A stretch of DNA of 64,000 bases, taken from Kitasatospora aureofaciens (GTDB lineage: Bacteria > Actinomycetota > Actinomycetes > Streptomycetales > Streptomycetaceae). A program made the position numbers and the translations under genes. The DNA lies in contig NZ_JPRF03000065.1 of the NCBI RefSeq assembly GCF_001188955.3, positions 248,001 through 312,000 on the forward strand, read 5' to 3'. The notes under the pieces were generated by a model that was given only the letters and a program-made list of their open reading frames with translations, did not search any database and was not told the origin of the DNA. Positions 52,849 to 61,157 of the stretch are shown here, one piece after another; within the stretch, counting starts at the first letter, position 1; every line of letters starts with the position of its first letter.

Positions 52849-53496
52849 TCAGGCCCGGCCGGCCGGGACCAGCATGGAAGCGGCCCGGGCCTTGTTCACG
52901 GCGTCGATCCGGGAGACGGCGTTGAGCTTGACGAACACGTTCCGGAGATGGCGCTTGACGGTGCCGGGCGAGATGCAGAGCCGGCCCGCGATGGCTGAGT
53001 TGCTCAGCCCGTTCGCGACCAGGCCCATGACCTCCCGCTCGCGTCCGGACAGGCGGTTGCCGCGCTGGCCGGCCATCCAGTCGAGGCCGGAGCGCGAGGC
53101 CATGATGTAGACCCGCTCCCGGTCCGAGGTCAGGCCCCGGATCACCGAGCCGAGGCACTCCCCGGCCGCGTCCTCGGCCAGGTAGGCGTGCACACCGCTG
53201 CTGAGGTACGTCTCCATCTCGCCGGGGTGGTCCCGCCGGCTCAGTACGACCACCCGGGTGCCCCGGTCGAGCAGGCGCTCGAGGCCCCGCTCGGTGTCGG
53301 CCACCGACTCGCCCGCTCCGTACACCACGACGTCCACGGGGTGCCCGGCCATGACGGCGAGTGCTTCGTCCACGCCGCCGACGGCGGCGCGGAGGACGAG
53401 GTCGGGCTCGGCCGACAGCAGGGCCTGCAGGCCCGTGCGCAGCAGGACGTTGTCCTCGACGACGAGAACCGACGGATGGTTGTTGCCGACTGACAC
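52849..53496 (-). CDS. ctcA: LuxR/NarL-type regulator with an atypical receiver
   Basis: A 215-residue protein: an N-terminal receiver-like domain (SVLVVEDNVLLRTGLQALL) and a C-terminal LuxR helix-turn-helix (LSGREREVMGLVANGLSNSA, then GTVKRHLRNVFVKL). The receiver keeps the acidic pair E14/D15, but the phosphoacceptor aspartate is Gly60 (DVVVYG) and the conserved lysine after strand 5 appears to be glutamate (AYLAED). It is probably not phosphorylated and may bind a small ligand instead. The start is GTG 53496. It converges on ctcB. Confidence 0.88.
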   Translation of the reverse strand: MSVGNNHPSVLVVEDNVLLRTGLQALLSAEPDLVLRAAVGGVDEALAVMAGHPVDVVVYGAGESVADTERGLERLLDRGTRVVVLSRRDHPGEMETYLSSGVHAYLAEDAAGECLGSVIRGLTSDRERVYIMASRSGLDWMAGQRGNRLSGREREVMGLVANGLSNSAIAGRLCISPGTVKRHLRNVFVKLNAVSRIDAVNKARAASMLVPAGRA

Positions 53497-54453
53497 GGTT
53501 GACCCCCGATGGCGACAGGCGCGAGTGACCGATGAGTGGAGCGATCCGGGCTGGCCGCGGCGGGCGGTGCGGTGGACGCCCCGGGCCCGGTGACGGGCCC
53601 AAGAGAACCGATTCTTCGGAGTGGGGCCCGGAAGGTGTGCGGGCCGGGAGCGGGCCGTGGAGCGGCCGGGCCGGGGTCGCTGCGGGGTGGGCCGTGCCGC
53701 GGGGGCCGGGACGGCCCGGGCTGTCCTGGAGCCGTCGGCCGATCGGGCGGCCGCGGCACGGGCCGGTGCGGCCACGCCCGTGAACTGGCGTGAGGCCTCT
53801 GGCCGGCCGGGGAAAGCAGCCATGCGAAGTCCTCCGGTGGGTGGCGGTCGGGTAGGTGTACGTGTTCGTTGTCGCGTGTGAGGAAGGCACGGCCGGGCGG
53901 CTTCCGGGCCGCCACACACGCGGCCGGCCGGGGTTCACGATCCGGGCCCGCCCGCGGCGGCCGCCGGTCACCCGCCCCGCCGCCCGGGTGGCTCGGTTCG
54001 TTCGCGACCCGGGCTGAGGAGAACCTAACCCGATTCTTACTTTCCGCCCAAGGGCGGTTTTTCGCCGCACGAACGACGCTAGATCACGGGACGATCTCGC
54101 TCTCCGCGCATGTGACCGGGGTAACGTCGGACAAATCCGGCCGCAGGTGATTGGCGACTTCGGAACCAGGGGAGGGGAGCCGGATGTCGGCCGGGGGTGT
54201 CCGGATCCCGCCGGTCGACGGCCGGCTGACCAAACCTGCGGGAATCACGTGAAGGACCGGGTGGTCGATCCCACATCCAGAAGTTCTTCGACACCGTCCG
54301 CCGTGACTCCTCGTCAAGATCCGGCGGGGCGACCGGGAATGTGGCGCCGAAGGCAGCCCGACGCGCCCGGGCACGGCGCTGCCGGAGGTGTGATGGTACG
54401 CACCACGGTGCGTGCGCCGGGGAACGTGAGCCGTCGTTCCGGCCGGACGACCC
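53497..54453. other. Intergenic stretch at the right edge of the cluster
   Basis: About 950 bases without a convincing gene; frames are arginine- and proline-rich shadows. A lower-GC patch at 54010-54090 holds a small hairpin (CCGCC/GGCGG at 54044-54057) followed by five Ts at 54058-54062, which looks like an intrinsic terminator reading rightward although no rightward gene precedes it. The ctcA promoter must lie in the left part. Confidence 0.5.
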
Positions 54454-56208
54454 CTAGCCGCGCCGCCAGCGGTTGGTGATCGGCAGGCGGCGGTCCCGGC
54501 CGAAGTTCTTGACCGAGATCTTCGGGCCCGGCGGGTACTGGCGCCGCTTGTACTCGGCGGTGTCGACCAGCCGGACCACCCGGTCCACCACCGCCGGGTC
54601 GAAACCGGCCGCGACGATCGCGTCCCGGCCCTCGTCGCCCTCGATGTAGCGGTCCAGCACGCTGTCCAGCAGGTCGTAGTCCGGCAGCGAGTCGGTGTCC
54701 ACCTGGTCCGGCCGCAGCTCGGCGGACGGCGGCTTGGTGATGGTGTTCTCCGGGATCGGCGGCACCTCGCCGCGCCGCTCGGCCTCCTCGTTGCGCCAGC
54801 GGGCGAGGCGGAAGACGAGCGACTTGTAGACGTCCTTGATCGGGCCGAACGCGCCCACCGAGTCGCCGTACAGGGTCGAGTAGCCGACCGCCAGCTCGCT
54901 CTTGTTGCCGGGCGCGAGCACGATGTGCCCCTCCTGGTTGGAGATCGCCATCAGCAGGGTGCCGCGCAGCCGGGACTGCAGGTTCTCCTCGGCCAGGCCG
55001 GTCAGTTCGGTGGCGCCCAGGTAGGCGTCGAACATCGGGGCGATGGAGACGGTCCGGAAGTGCAGCCCGGTGCGGCGGGCCAGTTCGGCCGCGTCGTCGC
55101 GGGAGTGCTGGGAGGAGTAGCGGCTCGGCATCGAGACGCAGTGCACGTTCCCGGCGCCGATCGCGTCCACCGCGATCGCGGCCACCAGCGCCGAGTCGAT
55201 GCCGCCGGAGAGGCCGATGAGCACGGATTCGAAGCCGTTCTTGACCACGTACGCCCGGGTGCCGGAGACCAGCGCGGCCCAGATCTCGGCCTCGTCGGAC
55301 AGCCGCGGCGCGATCCCGGCGGTGAGCCTGTCCGCGGGGGCGGGCGACGGCTCGTCACCCAGCTCGGTGCGGACCAGGTGCAGTCCGTCGCTCAGCAACA
55401 GGCCGTCGGTGTGGTCGCTGCTCGCGGCCGGCAGGTCGAGGTCCAGCACCAGCAGGTGCTCCTCGAACTGCGGGGAGCGGGCCAGGACCCGGCCGTCCGC
55501 GTCGACCACGATCGAGTCACCGTCGAAGACCAGCTCGTCCTGGCCGCCGACCATGTTGACGTACGCCAGGGCGCAGCCCGCCTCGACCGCTCGGCGGCGC
55601 ACCAGCTCGAGCCGCAGGTCGTCCTTGTTCCGCTCGTACGGCGAGCCGTTGACCACCAGCAGCAGCCCGGCCCCGGCCTCCCGCGCGGCGGTGACCCGGC
55701 CGCCGTCCTGCCAGATGTCCTCGCAGATCGCCAGCGCGACGTCCACCCCGTGCAGCCGCAGCACGGGCAGCTGGTCGCCCGGGACGAACCAGCGGAACTC
55801 GTCGAAGACGCCGTAGTTGGGCAGGTGGTGCTTGGCGAAGCGGGTGACCACCTCGCCCCGGTACAGCACCGCGGCGCAGTTCTGCGGCGACCCGGCGGGC
55901 CGGCCGAAGCGCGGCGAGGCGTGCTCGGAGCGCCCGAGGTAGCCGACCACCACGGGCACCCCGCCCAGGCCGTCGTCGGCCAGCCGGCCCGCCAGCTCGA
56001 CCAGGGCGCCGCGCGAGGCCTCGACGAAGGAGCGGCGCAGCGCGAGGTCCTCGACCGGGTACCCGGTCAGGACCATCTCGGGGAACGCGACCAGCTGGGC
56101 GCCGGCCTCCACGGCCTGCTTCGTCCAGCGCACCACCTCGTCGCCGTTGCGGGTGAGGTCACCGACCCAGGGGTCGATCTGGCACAGGGCGACACGGAGA
56201 TTGGGCAT
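54454..56208 (-). CDS. nadE: Glutamine-dependent NAD+ synthetase
   Basis: A 584-residue two-domain enzyme. The N-terminal nitrilase-like glutaminase has FPEMVLTGYP, a lysine in FAKHHLPNYG and the nucleophile in AICEDIWQDG; the C-terminal synthetase has the ATP loop GLSGGIDSALV near residue 334 and the late PPSAELRPDQ. It converts deamido-NAD to NAD. It is a normal backbone gene and marks the return from the cluster to the core. The ATG is at 56208. Confidence 0.95.
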   Translation of the reverse strand: MPNLRVALCQIDPWVGDLTRNGDEVVRWTKQAVEAGAQLVAFPEMVLTGYPVEDLALRRSFVEASRGALVELAGRLADDGLGGVPVVVGYLGRSEHASPRFGRPAGSPQNCAAVLYRGEVVTRFAKHHLPNYGVFDEFRWFVPGDQLPVLRLHGVDVALAICEDIWQDGGRVTAAREAGAGLLLVVNGSPYERNKDDLRLELVRRRAVEAGCALAYVNMVGGQDELVFDGDSIVVDADGRVLARSPQFEEHLLVLDLDLPAASSDHTDGLLLSDGLHLVRTELGDEPSPAPADRLTAGIAPRLSDEAEIWAALVSGTRAYVVKNGFESVLIGLSGGIDSALVAAIAVDAIGAGNVHCVSMPSRYSSQHSRDDAAELARRTGLHFRTVSIAPMFDAYLGATELTGLAEENLQSRLRGTLLMAISNQEGHIVLAPGNKSELAVGYSTLYGDSVGAFGPIKDVYKSLVFRLARWRNEEAERRGEVPPIPENTITKPPSAELRPDQVDTDSLPDYDLLDSVLDRYIEGDEGRDAIVAAGFDPAVVDRVVRLVDTAEYKRRQYPPGPKISVKNFGRDRRLPITNRWRRG

Positions 56209-56383
56209 GCCTCGAAGTGTAATCGTCTAACTGACGCAATGTGCTGCGGGGGCGACCCCGTGGGGGGTCGGCCCTGCCGCGGAGGCCGGTGATCGGCCAT
56301 GATGGGGGCAGCCGCTCCGCGGGGTCTCTCGGGGGCCTTCGGGGCGTAACACGAGCGTAAAGAGCAGAGGTGAGACTGTCCCC

Positions 56384-57745
56384 ATGGGCAAGCAGCAGCA
56401 GTTCGTGCTTCGCACGCTCGAAGAGCGTGACATCCGGTTCGTCCGGCTGTGGTTCACCGATGTCCTCGGGTTCCTGAAGTCGGTCGCGGTGGCGCCGGCC
56501 GAGTTGGAGCAGGCCTTCGAGGAGGGCATAGGGTTCGACGGCTCGGCGATCGAGGGGTTCGCCCGGGTGTACGAGTCCGACATGATCGCCAAGCCGGATC
56601 CGACCACCTTCCAGATCCTGCCGTGGCGCTCCGAGACCCCGGGCACCGCGCGGATGTTCTGCGACATCCTGATGCCGGACGGCTCGCCCTCCTACGCCGA
56701 CCCCAGGTTCGTGCTCAAGCGCACCCTGGAGAAGGCCTCCGACCTGGGCTTCACCTTCTACACCCACCCCGAGATCGAGTTCTTCCTGCTGAAGAACCTG
56801 CCCGGCGACGGCACCGCGCCGATCCCCGCCGACCAGTCCGGCTACTTCGACCACACCCCGCGCGGGGTGGGCCACGACTTCCGCCGCCAGGCGATCACCA
56901 TGCTGGAGTCGATGGGCATCTCGGTCGAGTTCTCGCACCACGAGGGTGCCCCCGGCCAGCAGGAGATCGACCTGCGCTACGCCGACGCGCTGTCCACCGC
57001 CGACAACATCATGACCTTCCGGCTGGTCATGAAGGAGGTCGCGCTGGAGCAGGGCGTGCACGCGAGCTTCATGCCCAAGCCCTTCTCCGAGCACCCCGGC
57101 AGCGGCATGCACACCCACGTCTCGCTGTTCGAGGGCGACCGCAACGCCTTCCACGAGTCCGGCGCCGAGTACCAGCTCTCCAAGGTCGGCAGATCGTTCA
57201 TCGCCGGCCTGCTGCGGCACGCCGCCGAGACGGCCGCCGTCACCAACCAGTGGGTGAACTCCTACAAGCGCATCTGGGGCGGCTCCCAGCGCACCGCCGG
57301 CGCGGGCGGCGAGGCCCCCTCCTACATCTGCTGGGGCCACAACAACCGCTCCGCGCTGATCCGGGTGCCGATGTACAAGCCGGGCAAGCAGGGCTCCACC
57401 CGGATCGAGGTCCGCTCCCTGGACACCGGCTGCAACCCGTACCTCGCCTACGCCGTCACCCTCGCGGCCGGCCTCAAGGGCATCGAGGAGGGCTACGAGC
57501 TCCCGCCCGGCGCCGACGACGACGTGTGGGCCCTGACCGACTCCGAGCGCCGCGCCCTCGGCATCCAGCCGATGCCGCAGAACCTCGGCGAGGCCATCGA
57601 CCTGATGCAGCGCAGCGAACTGGTCGCCGAGACCCTGGGCGAGCACGTCTTCGACTTCTTCCTGCGCAACAAGCGCCAGGAGTGGGAGGAGTACCGCTCC
57701 GAGGTCACCCCGTTCGAGCTGCGCAAGAACCTCCAGGTGCTCTGA
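56384..57745 (+). CDS. glnA2: Glutamine-synthetase-like protein, GlnA2 type (gamma-glutamylpolyamine synthetase)
   Basis: A 453-residue GS-fold enzyme: FDGSAIEGFARVYESDM, the ATP/metal-binding FYTHPEIEFFLL, PGSGMHTHVSLFEG, GGEAPSYICWGHNNRSALIR. Its sequence is close to Streptomyces coelicolor GlnA2 (SCO2241), which as I recall ligates glutamate to polyamines rather than making glutamine. No ribosome binding site beyond GAGGTGAG is seen before ATG 56384. It sits near glnE, as in other Streptomyces. Confidence 0.9.
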   Translation: MGKQQQFVLRTLEERDIRFVRLWFTDVLGFLKSVAVAPAELEQAFEEGIGFDGSAIEGFARVYESDMIAKPDPTTFQILPWRSETPGTARMFCDILMPDGSPSYADPRFVLKRTLEKASDLGFTFYTHPEIEFFLLKNLPGDGTAPIPADQSGYFDHTPRGVGHDFRRQAITMLESMGISVEFSHHEGAPGQQEIDLRYADALSTADNIMTFRLVMKEVALEQGVHASFMPKPFSEHPGSGMHTHVSLFEGDRNAFHESGAEYQLSKVGRSFIAGLLRHAAETAAVTNQWVNSYKRIWGGSQRTAGAGGEAPSYICWGHNNRSALIRVPMYKPGKQGSTRIEVRSLDTGCNPYLAYAVTLAAGLKGIEEGYELPPGADDDVWALTDSERRALGIQPMPQNLGEAIDLMQRSELVAETLGEHVFDFFLRNKRQEWEEYRSEVTPFELRKNLQVL

Positions 57746-57757
57746 GGGGCTGCCGCA

Positions 57758-57794
57758 GGAGGCCCGCCCGGCGACGGCCGTCGGGCGGGCCTCC
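57758..57794 (+). terminator. Terminator of glnA2
   Basis: A perfect 13-bp stem (57758-57770 with 57782-57794) and an 11-base loop, 12 bases after the stop. Confidence 0.9.
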
Positions 57795-57941
57795 GCGCGT
57801 TCCCGGGGGCGGCCCCCGGTGGCGGCCCCGGCGTTACTGCGTCCGGGGGACGGGCGTCGCCCCGGAGTGTGTCCGCTTGCGGTCGGGTGGGGCGGGGCGC
57901 TGAAGTGGCGGCCGGTTCGGTGGCGGCGACGGGAGCCCGGG

Positions 57942-58649
57942 ATGGCGCGGCAGCGGGGCGTGGTGGTGCGGGCGGTGGCCCGGTGGACCGGTGACGGGCT
58001 GTTGACCCTCGGTCTCCTGGTGCTCCTCTTCGCGGTGTACGTGCTCTGGTGGAGCAACGTGGTGTCGGACCGGGCGGCGGACCGGGCCGCCGGGCGGCTG
58101 CGCGACAGCTGGTCGGCCGCCGCGCCGCCCGCGGCGGACGCGGACTCCCCGGTGGCCGGGCTCGGCCGGGGCGACCTCGGCTTCCTGCACGTGCCCGCGA
58201 TGGGCCGGGACTACGAGGTGCTGATCAGGTCCGGTACGGACGAGGCGACCCTGGCGGATGGCGTGGCCGGCGCGTACACCGTGCCGTACCGCTCGGTTCC
58301 GCCGTGGGAGGGCGAGGGCAACTTCGCCCTCGCGGCACATCGCGACGGCCACGGCGCCAAGTTCCACGACCTGGACCAGGTCGGCCCGGGCGCCCCCGTG
58401 GTGGTCGAGACCAGGGACCGCTGGTACGTCTACCGGGTCGACGGCGTGCTGCCGGAGACCTCCCCGGACGACGTGGGTGTGATCGCGCCCGTTCCCACCG
58501 GTTCGCCGTACCGTTCGCCGGGGCGCTACATCACGCTGACGACCTGCACGCCGGAGTACACCTCGCTGTACCGGCTGGTGGTCTGGGGGAGCCTGGTCCG
58601 GGAGGAGGCGATGACGCCCGGGCGGGTGCCGCCGGCGGAGCTGCGCTGA
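57942..58649 (+). CDS. Class E sortase
   Basis: A 235-residue membrane-anchored transpeptidase: one N-terminal helix (TLGLLVLLFAVYVLWW), then a sortase barrel with His133 in AAHRDGHG, Cys202 in TLTTCTPE and an arginine in SLYRLVVWG. Class E sortases attach secreted proteins to peptidoglycan. ATG 57942 is preceded by GGGAG six bases away; the frame upstream lacks membrane-protein character. The substrate proteins are not in this window. Confidence 0.9.
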   Translation: MARQRGVVVRAVARWTGDGLLTLGLLVLLFAVYVLWWSNVVSDRAADRAAGRLRDSWSAAAPPAADADSPVAGLGRGDLGFLHVPAMGRDYEVLIRSGTDEATLADGVAGAYTVPYRSVPPWEGEGNFALAAHRDGHGAKFHDLDQVGPGAPVVVETRDRWYVYRVDGVLPETSPDDVGVIAPVPTGSPYRSPGRYITLTTCTPEYTSLYRLVVWGSLVREEAMTPGRVPPAELR

Positions 58650-58682
58650 GCGGGGCCCGCCCGGACCGTACGGTCGGGGTCC

Positions 58683-59492
58683 CTAGGGTCGTTCGACGCT
58701 CAGCAGGTCGACCTCCATGGTGACCGGGTCGGTGCGGGTCGGCGGGGCGTGGAACGTCCCGTCGCCGATCGAGAGGTTGAGGATCAGGTAGGCGGAGAAG
58801 TCCGGCCCGACGCCCGTCCCGTCGGACCACACCGGGTTCAACTGGTCCCGGGAGGATCCGACGTACCAGGTGTCGTTGTCGGTGCCGAGCCTGACGGCCA
58901 CGTACACCCACCGCTCGGGGCCGATGTCCGGGCCGTAGTAGACGGTGCTGCTCTCCCGCACGTGATTGACGAACTCGATCCGGTCCGGATGGTCGGCGTA
59001 CCACTCGAAGAGGTCGAGTTCGTTGCCGCCGTCCCGCCAGGTCCACAGGCAGGGCCAGGCGGCGGTGCCCGCGGCGGGGAGCCGGACGTGCACCACCACC
59101 AGGTCGCCGGTGCGGAGCTGGAATCCGCTGCCGCCCGAATCACAGGAGTCGCCGGTGGTCAGCAGCCCGGTGTTCCAGTTTCCGTCCGCGCGGTGCTGGG
59201 CGGTGACGGTCAGGTGCCCGTCGGCCGTGCTCAACGCGTCGGTGGTCAGCCGGTCGAGTTTCCAACTGTTGGGGTTGTAGGTGCAGTCGGCGTACGCGGC
59301 GGTCTGCCAGCCCCACCGCCGGCCCGGTCCCAGGTCCAGGGTGTCGAACCGGTCCAGCAGGACGGTGGTGCGCTGCGTCCGCGGAGCCGCGGCCGCGTCC
59401 GCGGCGGGGGCGGGGGCGGGGGCGGGGGCGGCGGCCGACGTCGCGGCGGTCGTCGCCGCCATCGCCAGCGCCACCAGCAATCGGATAGCCAT
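58683..59492 (-). CDS. Secreted GH16-like glycoside hydrolase
   Basis: A 269-residue secreted protein. MAIRLLVALAMAATTAATSAA is a signal-type hydrophobic start (split by alanines), then an Ala-Pro linker. The domain has WKLDRLTTDALS and the catalytic motif E158-LDLF-E163, the ExDxxE pattern of GH16 beta-glucanases. It probably cleaves beta-glucans or related polymers outside the cell. GTG 59501 is an alternative start. It is convergent with the sortase. Confidence 0.8.
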   Translation of the reverse strand: MAIRLLVALAMAATTAATSAAAPAPAPAPAADAAAAPRTQRTTVLLDRFDTLDLGPGRRWGWQTAAYADCTYNPNSWKLDRLTTDALSTADGHLTVTAQHRADGNWNTGLLTTGDSCDSGGSGFQLRTGDLVVVHVRLPAAGTAAWPCLWTWRDGGNELDLFEWYADHPDRIEFVNHVRESSTVYYGPDIGPERWVYVAVRLGTDNDTWYVGSSRDQLNPVWSDGTGVGPDFSAYLILNLSIGDGTFHAPPTRTDPVTMEVDLLSVERP

Positions 59493-59549
59493 GCCGTTCA
59501 CGATCCACGCCGGGCCGTCCGGCCGCGCCACGGGCGGAGCCGACCGGAT

Positions 59550-59679
59550 GAATTCAGGGTGGACGCATCGACTGGCGGGGCCCGGAATGGCGTGTTAAGG
59601 ACTCCGGTCGTGATAGAAGAAAAGCGGGTTATGGCGGTGGCCCGATGTCAGCGAATTCCTTCGAATTCCGCATGAATTC
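59550..59679 (+). promoter_or_regulatory. Four GAATTC sites upstream of the glycosyltransferase unit
   Basis: GAATTC at 59550-59555, 59653-59658, 59663-59668 and 59674-59679. The last three are 10 and 11 bp apart, one helical turn each, just upstream of the small peptide gene. GAATTC is very rare in DNA this GC-rich, so an iterated binding site for an unknown regulator is likely. Confidence 0.5.
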
Positions 59680-59717
59680 ACCGATCGGCAATTCTGACCA
59701 GTCAGTGAGGAACAGTT

Positions 59718-59822
59718 ATGTACGGACTCGCTCACACCGGCGTCGCTTCGCTGGCGCTCCTGGCGACCGGCGGCGCCGCCGCCGCGATCGGCGCGGCCGT
59801 GAAGTGGCTCGCCCGGCGGTGA
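59718..59822 (+). CDS. 34-residue single-helix membrane peptide
   Basis: ATG 59718 with GAGGAAC about seven bases upstream. The peptide is MYGLAHTGVASLALLATGGA followed by AAAIGAAVKWLARR: one hydrophobic helix and a basic tail. Its stop overlaps the GTG of the glycosyltransferase by four bases (GTGA), so the two are coupled. It may be a small subunit that stabilises or regulates the transferase. It is not recognised. Confidence 0.7.
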   Translation: MYGLAHTGVASLALLATGGAAAAIGAAVKWLARR

Positions 59823-61045
59823 CCGAATCACTGACCGTGCTGATCCCGGCACACAACGAGGCGGACTTCATCGCTGACGCGGTGAAGTCCGCCTTCGGCC
59901 AGACGGTACGGCCGCGCACCGTGCTGGTCCTCGCGGACTCCTGCACGGACGACACGGCGGCGATCGCCCGGCGGTGCGGCGCCGAGGTGCTGGAGGTCGA
60001 CTGCAGGAGCAAGCCGGAGTCGCTCAACCTCGCACTCGCGGAGGTGACCACCGAATTCGTCGCCCTGCTCGACGCGGACGGCTACTTCGCCTCGGACCGG
60101 GCGCTGGAGATGTGCCTGGAGCGGATGCGCGCCAAGGGCTACGGCGGCGTCTGCATGTCGGTCACGCCGCACAGCGTGAAGGGCGTGTTCCAGCGTTCGC
60201 GCGTGATCGAGTGGGCCGCGGCCCACCGGATGTCCCGGACGGTCGAGTCGTGGCACGGCTGGGTCGCCGTGCTCTCCGGCTGTGCGGGCGTGTACCGCAC
60301 GGAGTCGGTCCGGGCGGTCGGCGGCTGGTCCGCCGACAGCCTCTGCGAGGACGTCGAGCTGGCGCTCAAGATGAACCGCGCCGGACACAAGGCGGGCTTC
60401 GTGCCCGGCGCGTACGTGTGCGTCCGGGACCCCGGCAGCTGGTCCGTCTACTGGGCGCAGACCCACCGGTGGGCGGCCGGCTGGGCGCAGGCGCTGTACC
60501 AGCACCGCAGTCTGTTCCTCCACAGTTGGGGCTTTACCCGGGTATTCGGCGCGATGCTCGTGGACAGCGTCCTGATGGCTTCCGGATACCTCTCGCTGCT
60601 TTATCAGCTGGCCACCAGGTTCACCCATTTCGATGCATTCCGGTGGATGGGTCTGTGGTTCCTGATGATGGTGGCGCTGACTTTCGGGACGGCCGCCCTG
60701 CAAATCGGTATCCGGCGAACTCTCACCTGTTATCCGGCATATCTCGTCGTGGGTACCATGGGCACCGTCGTCTCCCTCTGGGTGATGTTCCGGGAATGGG
60801 TCCTGGGCCGACATCTGATCTCCTGGACGGGCCGTCAGGGACGCCAGGTGGAGATCACCCGGATGTCGGAACGAAGACGGTTCGTACTCGCTCTGACGGG
60901 TGCGGGCGCGGGGCTCGTCGGCGCGCTCTCCGGCCGCGTGCTCGACCGGGAGTACCTGTTCCTGACGGGCGCCGCCGCGACCGGTTCGGTGCTGCTGTCG
61001 GCCCTGCTCTGGCACCTGGTGAACCGGATGCCGGAACAGGCGTGA
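59819..61045 (+). CDS. Processive family-2 glycosyltransferase
   Basis: A 408-residue membrane enzyme. The GT2 domain has VLIPAHNEADFI, the metal-binding LLDADGYF, LCEDVELALKM, and the processive motif QTHRW; four to five C-terminal helices follow. It resembles poly-N-acetylglucosamine or hyaluronan-type synthases that extrude a polysaccharide. GTG 59819 overlaps the stop of the 34-residue peptide; the upstream in-frame region (to 59645) is arginine-rich and not coding-like. With the GH16 gene and sortase next to it, a cell-envelope polymer function is likely. Confidence 0.85.
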   Translation: MTESLTVLIPAHNEADFIADAVKSAFGQTVRPRTVLVLADSCTDDTAAIARRCGAEVLEVDCRSKPESLNLALAEVTTEFVALLDADGYFASDRALEMCLERMRAKGYGGVCMSVTPHSVKGVFQRSRVIEWAAAHRMSRTVESWHGWVAVLSGCAGVYRTESVRAVGGWSADSLCEDVELALKMNRAGHKAGFVPGAYVCVRDPGSWSVYWAQTHRWAAGWAQALYQHRSLFLHSWGFTRVFGAMLVDSVLMASGYLSLLYQLATRFTHFDAFRWMGLWFLMMVALTFGTAALQIGIRRTLTCYPAYLVVGTMGTVVSLWVMFREWVLGRHLISWTGRQGRQVEITRMSERRRFVLALTGAGAGLVGALSGRVLDREYLFLTGAAATGSVLLSALLWHLVNRMPEQA

Positions 61046-61157
61046 CGCCGGAACGACCGCCCGCGCCGCGGGCCCCGTGGCGCGGGCGGACCAGCTCCTG
61101 GGAAGGTAGGTCCAGGGCCGCGTGACCGCGTGGGCCACTGGGCGTTCCGGGAGAGCG

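Noticed and set aside
53497..53823. N-terminal extension of ctcA in the same frame to 53823
   Set aside because: The added part is proline/arginine-rich without a domain; the receiver begins right after GTG 53496.
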